DNA of 64,000 nt, from assembly GCF_019924045.1 (NCBI RefSeq), contig NZ_JAHXBN010000009.1, positions 32,984 through 96,983 on the forward strand. The letters run 5' to 3'. The notes under the pieces are model-generated. The model was given only the letters and a program-made list of their open reading frames with translations, was not told the DNA's origin and ran no database searches. Below, in pieces: positions 18,001 through 27,500 of the stretch. The stretch's first letter is position 1. Each line of letters opens with the position of its first letter. The position numbers and the translations under genes are program-made. This DNA comes from Dyadobacter fermentans. Lineage in GTDB: Bacteria > Bacteroidota > Bacteroidia > Cytophagales > Spirosomataceae.

Positions 18001-18332
18001 AGGAAGTGACTTACAGCGACGGCCAGGAGATATTTGCCAAAGGCGACCTCGGCGATTCGATGTACATCATTTACACCGGCCAGGTGGGCATTTACGACGG
18101 TCCGAAACAGCTTGCGTTGTTCGATAAAGGCGAGATTTTCGGCGAGCTGGCATTGCTGGATACCGAGCCGCGTTCGGCCACAACCGTAGCCGAAACCGAC
18201 GCGCTCGTGTTCCGTATCGACCAGGAAGATTTTTTTGAACTAATGGAGGAACGCGACGAAATCCTGCGTAACGTGCTGCGTATCCTGTGCCAGCGTATCC
18301 GCGTACAGAACGAGAAAATGCGCCTGTTATAA
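15060..18332 (+). CDS. Membrane nucleotide-transporter-like protein fused to HEAT repeats and a cNMP-binding domain
   Basis: The 1090-aa protein starts with about 12 membrane segments (~15-425) resembling ADP/ATP (NTT/Npt) or MFS carriers. It continues as a HEAT-like helical repeat region (~440-930). It ends in a cyclic-nucleotide-binding domain (~950-1075) with an intact phosphate-binding cassette: FGELALLDTEPRSAT, including the Glu and Arg that hold the cyclic phosphate. It is probably an inner-membrane protein gated or scaffolded by cAMP/cGMP. The convergent operon on the other strand encodes a class III cyclase, and the two 3' ends overlap by 6 bp. DNA at ~17120-17345 is much more AT-rich than the rest of the gene and encodes a Lys/Asn/Ile-rich stretch between HEAT blocks. 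The transported substrate, if any, is unknown. Confidence 0.85.
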   Translation: MIPFLSQNRFTKSINPQTILFFFHNFFTNVGTTLVYVSANVLLLENHPEYSLPLAYIAAALAVMASGKVYEYFEHHLLLKKLSLGTMLSSLFMVVIVMGLLLVGHGVATAIAVMVGYRIIYLLINLEFWGLSALVFDVRQSKRLFSVIGSGDMPAKALGAVLAILIHSPSVLAILLAISLVFFALAFYTQILTFRHTDIPNPHHARTRTTESDSRIIQKYFGGNKLLTSLCIGMVAIAATATWIEYHFFVNVKYKFHSQHDVIFFVGSLLTATYVISTFVKMLFSSKTVERFGIKLTLYLLPLTTIAISLGLLISSYFRKDEPSLLVYYCIAYLLFELVRRTIFDPVFLVLFQPLSTKTRLKGHTLAKGLFEPLGMLIAGAMLWIIYTQHWSDISLTFDLSLLFALGALLVFRKTYRHYMQELKSAISKRFIRSGEMASPSEALPIITENLQSDRKEEVLNAIDWLARNKVSLFRKHADELLKSPFVQVRLKTLQTLSTLDKPELSASFIQYIEDEPDAACQVLAVRLACANGRLNEEQTARFLAHDDLDIVKGTIIGCWEAGKALPLIHGTLQRLFGSEQESDQLAALDCLKITGINSYENLLKSCIRNGSQRVRNYAIEVVATVGSPALLRDLRLVLTGTLTPATIHAMIHSGDLGIRIIEEWLQQDTTGDRIRTFIKTAEKGRHEFILQILFNLIKNIYQHKFLINTENIGSTKRKESDIHIENIDSFTHIAALKALSNYTLTSDYKEVIPEFVEKELIHAGQLLNGMDASENDVTWNNALEYELELTARRLFYLFMMQYDKEAVQSAWKGIRHASKEKRANSLELIESLLPRMLYPSLHALFENISIQKKREALRQYMGNVEPGLSLTTTILSQEERSFTTWTIALAVGKCAISEADLIHLEKLANHSSRLVREAVHERYAILALRPELKFSLRIPMKHAEPTQQISEMERVIVLKNTQLFAQTPENVLSSIAPIMKEVTYSDGQEIFAKGDLGDSMYIIYTGQVGIYDGPKQLALFDKGEIFGELALLDTEPRSATTVAETDALVFRIDQEDFFELMEERDEILRNVLRILCQRIRVQNEKMRLL

Positions 18333-18914
18333 GGCGCGAGCGCTATTTTTGAGGTGTTGGAGATGCCGCTGCTTGGCGGCATCCCGGCGCTTCCTTTCCG
18401 AAGCCGTCCAATACGAATGCGCTTCCAGGAACCTGACCTGCACCGCATCCCAGGTAGGAATATCCTCCACCATATCCCTCACCTTCAATTCCTCGAATAA
18501 TGTGGCCGCTATCGGCTCGAAATCGTCGCGGCCGAGATAGTCCAGGTCGGCATCGCAGATAATCATTTCCAGCGTGTTTTTAGGGCTTTGCGGGATCTTT
18601 GTAGCCATAATCATCCCGCATATGGTCGCAATCTGGGCTTCTGTGTAGCCCAATCCGGGCAAAACGTCACGTGCGAGCGCGCAGCCTGCTTCCTCGTGGC
18701 CCTGGTAGGTGCTCATAAACCCGCTGTCGTGGTAGAGAGCCGCCGTACGAAGCAGCGCCAGTGACTCCTCGTCGGTGATACCCTCTAAAGCCGCTATTTC
18801 GGCGGATGCCTGCACGACATCGAGCGTGTGGTGGGTACCATGATAAAAAAGCGTCCGATCCAGCCTTTTTTCCAGCCGTTCGAGCACATATTGTTCAGCC
18901 TTATCGATTTGCAT
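18327..18914 (-). CDS. HD-domain phosphohydrolase
   Basis: I start at the ATG whose first base is 18914, two bases after the cyclase stop; a longer upstream frame would overlap the cyclase and adds a non-conserved Gly/Pro-rich stretch. The 195-aa protein has HD-superfamily metal ligands: His28/29 (YHGTHHT), His62-Asp63 (LYHDSG), His73 (QGHEEAG) and a later Asp in CDADLDYLG. HD proteins hydrolyse phosphoesters, including (cyclic) nucleotides. As last gene of the kinase/regulator/cyclase operon it could remove the cyclase product or a related nucleotide (inference). Its stop overlaps the convergent transporter/cNMP gene. Confidence 0.82.
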   Translation of the reverse strand: MQIDKAEQYVLERLEKRLDRTLFYHGTHHTLDVVQASAEIAALEGITDEESLALLRTAALYHDSGFMSTYQGHEEAGCALARDVLPGLGYTEAQIATICGMIMATKIPQSPKNTLEMIICDADLDYLGRDDFEPIAATLFEELKVRDMVEDIPTWDAVQVRFLEAHSYWTASERKRRDAAKQRHLQHLKNSARAL

Positions 18915-18916
18915 GG

Positions 18917-19963
18917 CTATTCGAGCACTTCGTAGATCAATACCGGGTTCGATTTGTTTTTGAGGTTCACCTCCCCCACCAGGCTGCATTTAAATGCCTC
19001 TTTCAGCTTCTCATAGGCCGAATCCGGCACCACTACCTGTCCCGGCTTAGCAATGGATTGCAGCCGCTGGGCGACGTTCACGACGTCGCCGATCACCGTG
19101 TAATCCAGCCGTTTCAACGCCGCCGAACCGATATTTCCGGACACCATTTCGCCCGAGTTAATGCCTATCGAAACCTTCGGGAAGTACCCCGACTGGTCGG
19201 ACAATTCTTCTTTAAAACCATTGATATGATTGCGAACCGCCAGCGAGGATTCCACCGCGCGGTCGAGGTGATATTCACCCCGGAAAACGGCCATTACGGC
19301 ATCGCCCATGAACTTATCGACGTGCCCGCCCTGGGCGATGATTTCCTTCACCATCACATCGAAATACTTGTTGATCAGCTTCACTACGCGGTCGGGCTGC
19401 TCTTTCTCTGAAATGGCCGTAAAACCGCACATATCCATGAAAACGACCGTTCCCTCGATGTTTTCGCTCGTCATAAGCGACTTTTCGAACGTTTCCTGGG
19501 TCATGAATTGCAGCACGGAGGCATCGACGTACATTCTCAGAATATCATTTTCACGCACGGCCTTCAAAGTATCCTTCAACTGTGCTACATATTGGAGCGT
19601 TTTCTCCATTGTGACTTCCAGATCTCGAAAATCAATTGGCTTTGTAAGGAAATCGAATGCGCCGCGGTTCATAGCGGTGCGGATATTGTCCATGTCGCCA
19701 TAAGCCGAAACGATCACCGATTTCAGGATCGGGCTCAATTCGCCGAGGCGTACGAGCAGCGTCAACCCATCCATTTCGGGCATATTGATGTCGCTCAAAA
19801 CCATGTCGACGTCGGGATGCTCTGCCAGCATTTCGAGCGCTTGCAGGCCGTTTTCAGCAAAAACAAATTCATATTGCTGTTCGCGGATCTGCCGCCTGAA
19901 TTTCTGCTTGATCAGCAGTTGCAGGTCGGCCTCGTCGTCCACTACGAGTATTTTGGCTTTCAT
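18917..19963 (-). CDS. Response regulator with class III adenylate/guanylate cyclase output
   Basis: The 348-aa protein has a receiver domain (1-120, phospho-acceptor Asp58 in LSDINMPEMDG, Lys108 in TKP) followed by a short helical linker and a class III cyclase domain (~165-348). Key cyclase residues are present: metal-binding Asp177 (FMDMCGF) and Asp221 (KFMGDAV), a substrate-selecting Lys217, the DYTVIGD segment (Asp287/Thr289) typical of ATP-specific class IIIb enzymes, and transition-state Asn296 and Arg300. It therefore should make cAMP under phosphorylation control. The ATG overlaps the stop of the preceding regulator gene (ATGA), so the two are translationally coupled. The kinase two genes upstream is the likely phosphodonor. 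Confidence 0.9.
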   Translation of the reverse strand: MKAKILVVDDEADLQLLIKQKFRRQIREQQYEFVFAENGLQALEMLAEHPDVDMVLSDINMPEMDGLTLLVRLGELSPILKSVIVSAYGDMDNIRTAMNRGAFDFLTKPIDFRDLEVTMEKTLQYVAQLKDTLKAVRENDILRMYVDASVLQFMTQETFEKSLMTSENIEGTVVFMDMCGFTAISEKEQPDRVVKLINKYFDVMVKEIIAQGGHVDKFMGDAVMAVFRGEYHLDRAVESSLAVRNHINGFKEELSDQSGYFPKVSIGINSGEMVSGNIGSAALKRLDYTVIGDVVNVAQRLQSIAKPGQVVVPDSAYEKLKEAFKCSLVGEVNLKNKSNPVLIYEVLE

Positions 19964-20331
19964 AACAGGAGTAGTTTCTCTTTCAATTCATTAAAATTGA
20001 CGGGTTTCGTCAGGAAATCGTCGGCACCGAGCTGCATGGCCTGGTCGTGGTTAGCGGCATCGCCGTACGCGGTGATCATCATCACTTGCGGTGGTGCGGA
20101 AGGGTGATCGGCCCGGATTTTTTTCAACAGTTCAATTCCGCTCATGCCCGGCATATTAATGTCCGAGAGGATCATCACCACCTCCGAAGGATGTTTTTGC
20201 ATAAATTCCAGCGCTTCCTCGCCCGAAAACGCGAACGAAAACTCGAATTGCCCGGCGCGGATCTCCCGGCGGAATTTTTGCTCAAAAAGCGATTTAACGT
20301 CTTCCTCGTCGTCTACAACCAATATTTTCAT
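19960..20331 (-). CDS. Single-domain response regulator (CheY-like)
   Basis: This 123-aa protein is only a receiver: acidic pair Asp7/Asp8, phospho-acceptor Asp57 (LSDINMPGMSG), and Lys in the TKPVNF motif. Having no output domain, it may relay phosphate between the kinase gene 16 bp upstream and the receiver of the cyclase, or act as a sink. It closely resembles the receiver of the next gene (both begin with LVVDDE and share FRR..R..QFEF-like spacing), which suggests local duplication. It overlaps the cyclase start by 4 bp. Confidence 0.9.
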   Translation of the reverse strand: MKILVVDDEEDVKSLFEQKFRREIRAGQFEFSFAFSGEEALEFMQKHPSEVVMILSDINMPGMSGIELLKKIRADHPSAPPQVMMITAYGDAANHDQAMQLGADDFLTKPVNFNELKEKLLLL

Positions 20332-20347
20332 ATTTATTTAAGGCTGA

Positions 20348-21709
20348 TCAGGCAATAGGTATGGTAATGCGGAACTCCGTTTTCTCGCCTTCCTCCGTAT
20401 CCACTTCCAGCACGCCACCGTGGCCGTTGGTGATGATATCATAGCTCATTGAGAGGCCCAGGCCGGTGCCCTGGCCGGTCGGCTTGGTGGTGAAAAACGG
20501 CTGGAATATCTTCGCTTTCACGTGCTCCGGCATACCTGTACCATTGTCCGATACCCTGATATAGAGTTTGTTATCAAATTTTTTAGTACTGATTTTCACC
20601 TCCGGTTTGTAATCACCCAGTTGCCCGGCTTCGGTCAGTTTCCGCTTTTTCTCCGCCACGGCGTAGAATGCATTGGTAAAAAGATTGAGAAATACGCGGC
20701 CAAGGTCTTGCGGCAGTACGTTGACCGTCCCGATCGTCCCATCAAAATCGGTCACCAATGCCGCATTGAATTCCTTGTCCTTCGCGCGCAGGCCATGGTA
20801 CGCAAGGCGCATATACTCGTCTGCGAGGGCATTCACGTCCACAGGCTCTTTCTCACCCGACGATGCCCGTGAGTGTTGCAGCATTCCTTTCACGATGGAA
20901 TCGGCACGTTTACCGTGGTGAGTGATCTTCTGCTGATTCTGGCTCAGATCGCCGATAATGCCCTTGATATATTCCTTATCGTTATCATCGATATTGGTTT
21001 TATCAATCTCTTCTTCCAGCTCCTGGCAGAGTTCTACGGAGACCTCCGAAAAGTTGTTCACGAAGTTTAGCGGATTCTGAATCTCGTGCGCGATTCCGGC
21101 GGTAAGCTCCCCCAAAGATGCCATTTTCTCACTCTGTATCAGCTGGTTCTGGGTAGCCTTCAATTCTTCGATGGTCTTTTGCAGCTCCTCCTTTTGCTGG
21201 GTAAGTTCCTGCGTGCGCTCCGCCACGAGGTATTCCAGCGACAGCTTCGTTTCCTTGGCAATCTGCTCTTCGCGTAACCGCTCTTCCCGCTCCTGCGTCA
21301 GAACTTTCTGCTGCTTCCGGGCATAAAACCAGATGACAAAGCAGAAAATGAATGCGAACGAAAGCGCGATTTGAAAAAACTGGTCGTAACTATTGTAAAA
21401 TTTGGGAAATACCTGCTCGAAAAAATCGCTCACCATGGATATACCAACAAACGGCAGCACCGATTGCGCTGTGGAACGGATCGACTTGAAGTCGTCGTTT
21501 TGATTAAAAAACCGCACTAACCCAAGCAATCCCAGGTTCCATATCCACCCAAACCAATCGGGTGACGCGGCTATATAGTACGTCGCAACCAGAGAAAAAA
21601 CAATGATACGCGCATACTTGAAAAAGTTATCCCATTTGGATGCGTGGTCTGTATGCTGCATTACGGAGTGCGCATATTGGACCAGAAAGAAGGCTACGAT
21701 GAAATGCAT
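20348..21709 (-). CDS. Membrane sensor histidine kinase
   Basis: The 453-aa protein has four or so hydrophobic segments in residues 1-130 and then a long coiled coil (~130-195). It continues with a HisKA-type domain with phospho-acceptor His208 ([15 protein letters not shown]) and a HATPase domain with N, G1 (DNGTGMP), F (FQPFFTTKP) and G2 ([12 protein letters not shown]) boxes. No PAS or periplasmic domain is evident, so sensing probably occurs in the membrane part. It is first in an operon with a receiver, a receiver-cyclase and an HD protein, and should control cyclic nucleotide production. Its promoter must lie in 21710-21928, which is shared divergently with the metal-efflux operon. Confidence 0.9.
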   Translation of the reverse strand: MHFIVAFFLVQYAHSVMQHTDHASKWDNFFKYARIIVFSLVATYYIAASPDWFGWIWNLGLLGLVRFFNQNDDFKSIRSTAQSVLPFVGISMVSDFFEQVFPKFYNSYDQFFQIALSFAFIFCFVIWFYARKQQKVLTQEREERLREEQIAKETKLSLEYLVAERTQELTQQKEELQKTIEELKATQNQLIQSEKMASLGELTAGIAHEIQNPLNFVNNFSEVSVELCQELEEEIDKTNIDDNDKEYIKGIIGDLSQNQQKITHHGKRADSIVKGMLQHSRASSGEKEPVDVNALADEYMRLAYHGLRAKDKEFNAALVTDFDGTIGTVNVLPQDLGRVFLNLFTNAFYAVAEKKRKLTEAGQLGDYKPEVKISTKKFDNKLYIRVSDNGTGMPEHVKAKIFQPFFTTKPTGQGTGLGLSMSYDIITNGHGGVLEVDTEEGEKTEFRITIPIA

Positions 21710-21928
21710 GTAGAAATTTTGTAATAGTAGTTCTATTTTACTATCATTCTCTATTGGTTGGCAAAGTACTTATTTTCTCTCAAAATCCAGTTCAGTGCTC
21801 AAATGCCGCTTTTACCTCGCGCTCTAATTTATTTATAATCGAATTTTAATGATTTTATAAAACAGTTTTAATACCATTTTTAGCACGACTGAGAACCTTT
21901 GCCCGCAGGTAATTCAAACTAAACGAAC

Positions 21929-23185
21929 ATGTGCTATCCAGTTTTAAAGCGGGTTCTCATCCTGGTTCTGGTGGGAATGGCGTCGGCAAGGGCTCAGACA
22001 ACCTACAATTTGCAGCAAGCCCTGCAAACGGCAAAGTCCAATAACCCCATTCTGAAACGCGAGCAATTTAATGTCGACGTCTCGCAGGCCGACATTACCA
22101 CGGCGCAGCTCCGCCCCAACCTCATATTGAACAACCAGTCGTTGCAACTGGTCCAATCGTCCAAGTTCCCTGAAAACACCGGGTGGTTCAACGGCGCCAA
22201 CCGGCAGATCTGGTGGCAGGTGACCAAGCCTTTTCAGCTGCCTGTACAGAGAGAGAACAAGATTAATTTTGCACAGCAAAACGTCAGGCTCACCCAAAAG
22301 CAGTATGCCGACACCGAACGCCATCTGTTTCAGACAGTTGCACAGAAATGGCTGGATGTCTGGGCGGCCCGCAAGCAACTCGATTTATTGGGCACTGCGA
22401 AGGCCAATGTCGACTCGCTGGCGAATATCAACCGGCTGCGCCTGAAAAACCAGGTGATCACCACCACCGACCTCGCCCGCACCGAGCTGCTAGCGAATCA
22501 GTACGATATTCAACTCAAATCTGCGTCGCAGGAATACCGCAACGAGCTTTCGAACCTGAAATTCCTGATCGGCGTACAGGACTCGATCCAGATCGACACC
22601 ACCGACCAGTTCGCATTTGCGTTCCCCGACCGGATGGACGCCATTGTGGAACAGGCCATGCAGAACCGTACCGATATCCAGGCCATCAAGTCGACGATGG
22701 ACGTCGCCGATGCCAACATCAAGTTGCAAAAATCGAGTGCGTTGCCCGTACCTGAACTGGGGCTCATTTACAACCCGCAGAACAAAGCGCACTACATGGG
22801 CGTCTACGGGACCATCGAAATACCCATTTTTTCGAGAAACCAGGGGGAGATCAAAAAGTCGCAGGTATTGAAACAACAGGCTGAACAAGCCCTGCGCGCC
22901 ACCGAGACGCAAGCACAGACCGAGATACTGACCGCTTACAAAAGCTACGTCACCCAAAAACAAAACTTGCAGAATTTCAATCAGTTACTAACTCAATCCC
23001 AAACAATCCTTAACAGTGTTAAATATTCTTACCTCCGTGGCGGGACGACGATTATCGACTTCCTGGAAGCCCAGCGCAGCTGGCTCGATACGCAGCAGCA
23101 GTATTACGACGTACTCGGCCAGTATCGCCAGAGCTATATCGACCTCCTTTACGCATCCGGAATGATCAATCAAATCGCGCAATAA
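21929..23185 (+). CDS. TolC-family outer-membrane efflux protein
   Basis: The 418-aa protein has a signal peptide (MCYPVLKRVLILVLVGMASARAQ) and two helical repeats typical of TolC/CusC proteins. The family start TYNLQQALQTAKSNNPILK and the YLRGGTTIIDFLEAQRSWLDTQQQYYD segment (~370-395) are characteristic. It forms the outer-membrane exit duct for the RND pump encoded downstream. It is the first gene of a four-gene operon, with 2 bp to the adaptor gene. The upstream gap is AT-rich, as expected for divergent promoters. No metal-binding Met or His clusters stand out in it. Confidence 0.92.
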   Translation: MCYPVLKRVLILVLVGMASARAQTTYNLQQALQTAKSNNPILKREQFNVDVSQADITTAQLRPNLILNNQSLQLVQSSKFPENTGWFNGANRQIWWQVTKPFQLPVQRENKINFAQQNVRLTQKQYADTERHLFQTVAQKWLDVWAARKQLDLLGTAKANVDSLANINRLRLKNQVITTTDLARTELLANQYDIQLKSASQEYRNELSNLKFLIGVQDSIQIDTTDQFAFAFPDRMDAIVEQAMQNRTDIQAIKSTMDVADANIKLQKSSALPVPELGLIYNPQNKAHYMGVYGTIEIPIFSRNQGEIKKSQVLKQQAEQALRATETQAQTEILTAYKSYVTQKQNLQNFNQLLTQSQTILNSVKYSYLRGGTTIIDFLEAQRSWLDTQQQYYDVLGQYRQSYIDLLYASGMINQIAQ

Positions 23186-23187
23186 TC

Positions 23188-24198
23188 ATGAAGAACATAC
23201 TCGTTTGCACCTGCCTGGCCATGACATTGATAGCAGGCTGCAAGAATAAAGCTGCCAACAAGCCCGTGCCGGACAACTCGTCGCCGGTCGTGAATGCTTC
23301 GGGCACCAAAATATCGTTTCCGCTGGCCGAAAGCGCGAATTTTTTCCAAACTGAAAAGATTTCGAGCTCCTCGCTCATGGCGAATGTGACCGCGCCGGCG
23401 AAAGTATCTGCCACCGTTCTCCACTCGAATGAGGGTGCTTCGGGCAACATTGTGCTGTTCGACAACCCCGAACTGGCCGGTAACTATACCCAGCTCTTGC
23501 AGCATTTGACGATGATCAACCAGATCCAGAACATCAATATCCGTCAGCGCAAAACCGAACTTTCCCGCATCAAGGATTTGCAGGAACACGGCGCGGCTAC
23601 CGGCAAGGACCTGCTCGAATCGCAAACCGCGCTGTCGATGGAGGAAACCAACCTGATCAACGAACGTGCAGCCATTATCGAGCATGAAACCAAGCTGAAA
23701 GCGGGCGGCTTCGAGCCGAAACAGCTCCGCACGGCTCCCGCGGGCACCGCGTACATCATATGCGACGTACCTGAGAGCGACATCAGCCAGGTAAAAAAGG
23801 GCGGCAAGTGTACGATCCAGTTTACCGCCTTCCCGAACGAGGATTTCACCGGTACCATTGACGACATCGCCGACCTCGTGGACCAGACCACCCGAATGAT
23901 CAAGCTGCGGGTGAACATCAACAACTCCAACGGCAAACTGAAAGCGGGGATGTTCGGAACGGTTGCATTTGGTTTGAGTGAAGGTAAAAAGCTCAGTATC
24001 AATAAAGATGCGCTCGTTACCGTGCAAGGTCGCAACTACGTATTCCTGAAAACCGCTCCCCAGGTTTTCGAGCGGCGGGAGGTTAACATCGGCGACCAGA
24101 TCGGCGACAGGATCGTCGCATTCAGCGGCCTGAAAGAGGGCGAGAATGTGGTGACCAAGGGCGTCATGCAACTCAAAGGTTTATCATTCGGCTACTAA
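23188..24198 (+). CDS. RND efflux periplasmic adaptor lipoprotein (CusB/HlyD family)
   Basis: This 336-aa membrane-fusion protein has a lipobox (MKNILVCTCLAMTLIAGC, Cys18). It has a short alpha-helical hairpin (~110-170), lipoyl/beta-barrel parts including AGTAYIICDVPESDISQVKKG, and a C-terminal membrane-proximal region (DRIVAFSGLKEGENVVTKGVMQLKG). It bridges the inner-membrane pump and the TolC duct. It is on the short side for metal-efflux adaptors, and I see no Met-rich or His-rich N-terminal metal-binding tail. It starts 2 bp after the tolC-like stop. Confidence 0.9.
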   Translation: MKNILVCTCLAMTLIAGCKNKAANKPVPDNSSPVVNASGTKISFPLAESANFFQTEKISSSSLMANVTAPAKVSATVLHSNEGASGNIVLFDNPELAGNYTQLLQHLTMINQIQNINIRQRKTELSRIKDLQEHGAATGKDLLESQTALSMEETNLINERAAIIEHETKLKAGGFEPKQLRTAPAGTAYIICDVPESDISQVKKGGKCTIQFTAFPNEDFTGTIDDIADLVDQTTRMIKLRVNINNSNGKLKAGMFGTVAFGLSEGKKLSINKDALVTVQGRNYVFLKTAPQVFERREVNIGDQIGDRIVAFSGLKEGENVVTKGVMQLKGLSFGY

Positions 24199-24211
24199 CC
24201 CCCTCCCGGAC

Positions 24212-24511
24212 ATGCTTCAAGCCCAGATCTTCATCAGTGCCGATCACTGGAAGGACGAAATTCCGCTGTTTGAATACATTATGCAGTTTTTGGTTAAACA
24301 AAAAGTGCAGGGAGCGACCGTGTACCGTGGCCGCCTCGGCTTCGACGGCAAGCACCTGAGCCGCCCCAACGACCTGTTCAGTTTCGACGAAACGCCCATG
24401 GTCATTTCCTTCATAGATGAGGAAGAAAAAGTTAAATCCGCACTGACATTGCTTCGGAAAGAGGTGAAAAGCGGGTTTATAGTCACCAACCATGTAGACA
24501 AGTGGATTTAA
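24212..24511 (+). CDS. DUF190-family PII-like small protein
   Basis: The 99-aa protein matches the DUF190 pattern: QIFISADHWKDEIPLFEYIM at the start, the central GATVYRGRLGFDG segment, and PMVISFIDEEEKV near the end. This family has a PII-like ferredoxin fold that usually forms trimers able to bind small ligands. It lies between the adaptor and pump genes, 13 bp after the former and 1 bp before the latter, so it is almost certainly co-expressed with them. A role in tuning the pump or sensing a ligand is plausible but not shown by sequence. Confidence 0.85.
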   Translation: MLQAQIFISADHWKDEIPLFEYIMQFLVKQKVQGATVYRGRLGFDGKHLSRPNDLFSFDETPMVISFIDEEEKVKSALTLLRKEVKSGFIVTNHVDKWI

Positions 24512-24512
24512 A

Positions 24513-27500
24513 ATGATCAAGAACCTGCTTTTTTTCAGCCTTCGCAACCGGTGGGTCGTGATCGCTGTGAGCGTAGTGCTGATGGCTGCCGGATATTGGT
24601 GCTTCACACAGCTTAAAATAGAGGCTTACCCTGATATCGCCGATACCAACGTGATCGTTGTGGCCCAATATCCCGGCCGCGCCGCCGAGGAAGTGGAGCA
24701 ACAGGTTACCGTTCCCATTGAAAGGGCCTTGCAAAACACTCCAAATGTACTCGACAGACGCAGCCGGACGATCTTCGGGTTATCAGTGGTACAGCTCACG
24801 TTTAAAGACGGTACAGACGATTATTTCGCCCGTCAGCAAGTTACCGAAAGGCTAGCTTCTGCTGAGCTGCCGGACGGCGTTGCACCCGAGCTGGCACCAT
24901 TATCGACCGCGGTGGGCGAAATCCTCCGTTATGTAGTGGAAGCGCCGCCAAGTTACAGTCCAACCCAGCTCCGCGATTTGCAGGATTGGGTGATCAAACC
25001 TGCCTTGCTGCAAGTACCGGGCATTGCCGACGTAACCACTTTCGGCGGTCCGTTGAAACAATTCCACATCATTACCTCGCCTGAAAAACTGGTGAAATAT
25101 GGCCTGTCGATGCAGAATGTGATCGACGCAATCAACGCCAACAACCAGAATACCGGCGGTAATGTGATCGCCCGCGGGGGCCAGGGCTTCGCCATTCGCG
25201 GGCTTGGGGCCATTAAGAATGAACAGGATATTCAGAATATTGTGCTGAAATCCGACAATGGAGTTCCTGTATTTGTACGGGATGTCGCCACTGTCGAAAT
25301 CACTCCGCCGCCGCCAAGCGGGGTTATGGGTTACACCATCACGGCTGACAAAGTAGACGTTAGCAGCGGTGTGGAAGGCATTATCCTGCTTCGTCGCTAT
25401 GAAAACCCCAGCGAAGTATTGAAAGTATTGAAAGAAAGGATCGCCGACCTCGAAGCCAGCGAATTACCCGAAGGCGTACACCTGAAACCGCTTTACGACC
25501 GCAGCTTCCTGATCGACCATTCATTGGAAACTGTGGCGCATACGCTGTTTGAAGGTATTTCGATCGTGGTAATACTCCTGATCTTCTTCCTAGGCAGCAT
25601 CCGCAGTGCATTGGTAGTGGCGCTCACCATTCCGTTCTCCCTGCTGTTCGCATTTATATTAATGCGCCTGACAGGCATTCCGGCGAACCTGCTTTCCCTG
25701 GGCGCGATCGACTTCGGTATCATCGTGGACGGGGCGTGTGTAATGGCCGAGCATTTGATCCGCAAATACCGGACCGCCAGCCCGGAAGAAAAGCAGCAGG
25801 GCATTGTCAAAATCACATTGCTGTCCGCGCAGGAAGTAGGCCGGGAGATCTTCTTCTCGGTGACCATCATCATCCTCGCGTACATGCCTATCCTGCTCAT
25901 GACGCGCGTAGAAGGCAAGCTCTTCTCCCCTATGGCACTGACGCTCGCATTCGCCGTAATCGGTTCCATGCTGGCCGCGCTGACGTTCATTCCCGTGCTC
26001 ATTTCATTCGCCTACAAAAAAGCCCTGGCCGATCCTGAGAAGCCGATGAAAGAACATAAGAACTTTGTACTGGATTTTCTTACAAACTCTTATTCCAAAG
26101 CGCTGGGCGGCTTTTTGAAGAACTACAAAGCGACTGTGCTCGTTGGTTTCAGCATCGTGACCGTGCTCGTTCTGTTCGGCATTAAACTGGGGACCGAGTT
26201 TTTGCCTACACTTGATGAGGGCTCGATATTCCTTCGTGGTAACTTCCCGGCAGGCATTACCATCCAGGAAAATGCCAGCTATGCACCTAAAATCCGGAAA
26301 ATCATTGCCAAATACCCCCAAATATCTTTCGTGATCACGCAAACCGGTCGCAACGACGACGGTACCGACCCATTCCCCGCCAACCGAAACGAAATCCTCG
26401 TCGGTTTGAAGGATTACCACCTTTGGAGCCACACGATTACCAAAAAGGAACTGGTAGAAAAGATCAAAGCCGACCTGCAAGCGCAGCTTCCAGCCGTCGC
26501 ATTCTCTTCCGGCCAGCCGATTATCGACCAGGTAATGGAAATCGTGACTGGTAGCGCGGCCGATTTGGCGGTGTCGGTGGTAGGCGATGATTTGAATATG
26601 ATGCGCAAAAAAGCGGAAGCTATTGCCAAAATCGTGAAAGCTACACCCGGTGCCGACAACGTCAATATCGAACAGGAAGGTCCTCAGGAACAGCTTGCTA
26701 TCAATATTAACCGTCAGGCGGCAGCCCGTTTCGGTATTAATGTGGCCGATATTCAGAACATGATTGAAGCAGCCATCGGCGGAAAGACCATCTCGACGCT
26801 CTATGACGGCACCAAACGGTATGACATCGTTATTCGCTTCCTGCCCAAATACCGCAACTCGATCGACGCGATCAAGAGTGTGCAGGTACCTTCGCTCACG
26901 GGCGCCCTCATACCTATGAGCCAGTTGGCTGATATTCATTTCATTGAAGGTCAGACAAATATCTATCGCTACGGCAGCAAACGGATGGTCACCGTCCGCA
27001 CCAACATTCGCGGCCGCGATCAGGGTGGTTTTGTGAAGGAATTGCAGAAAAAACTCAATGCACAGGTTCACGTGCCGAAAGGTTACAGTATCATTTACGG
27101 CGGCCAGTACGAAAACCTCGAACGCGCCGGAAAACAGCTCGCATTTACCATTCCGCTCACCATCGTGATGGTATTCCTGTTCCTCTTTATGCTATTCAAA
27201 AACCTCCCGCATACGATGGTGACGATGAGCTGCATTCTGTTTGCCCTCGGTGGCGGTATTGTGGCGCTACTGATCCGCGGGTACTACTTCAACGTCTCAG
27301 CCGGGGTGGGTTTTGTGAGCATATTCGGCATTTCGGTCATGGCCGGGGTTCTGCTCGTGTCCGCGTTGAACCGGACCGCCCAGGCGCATGAAAACGACCT
27401 TGCAACCCATGTTCTGGAAGCGTCTTCCGAGCAGCTGCGGGCCATGCTGTCCATTCTGGTGGTGGCGATCATCGGTCTGGTACCGGCCGCTATTTCATCC

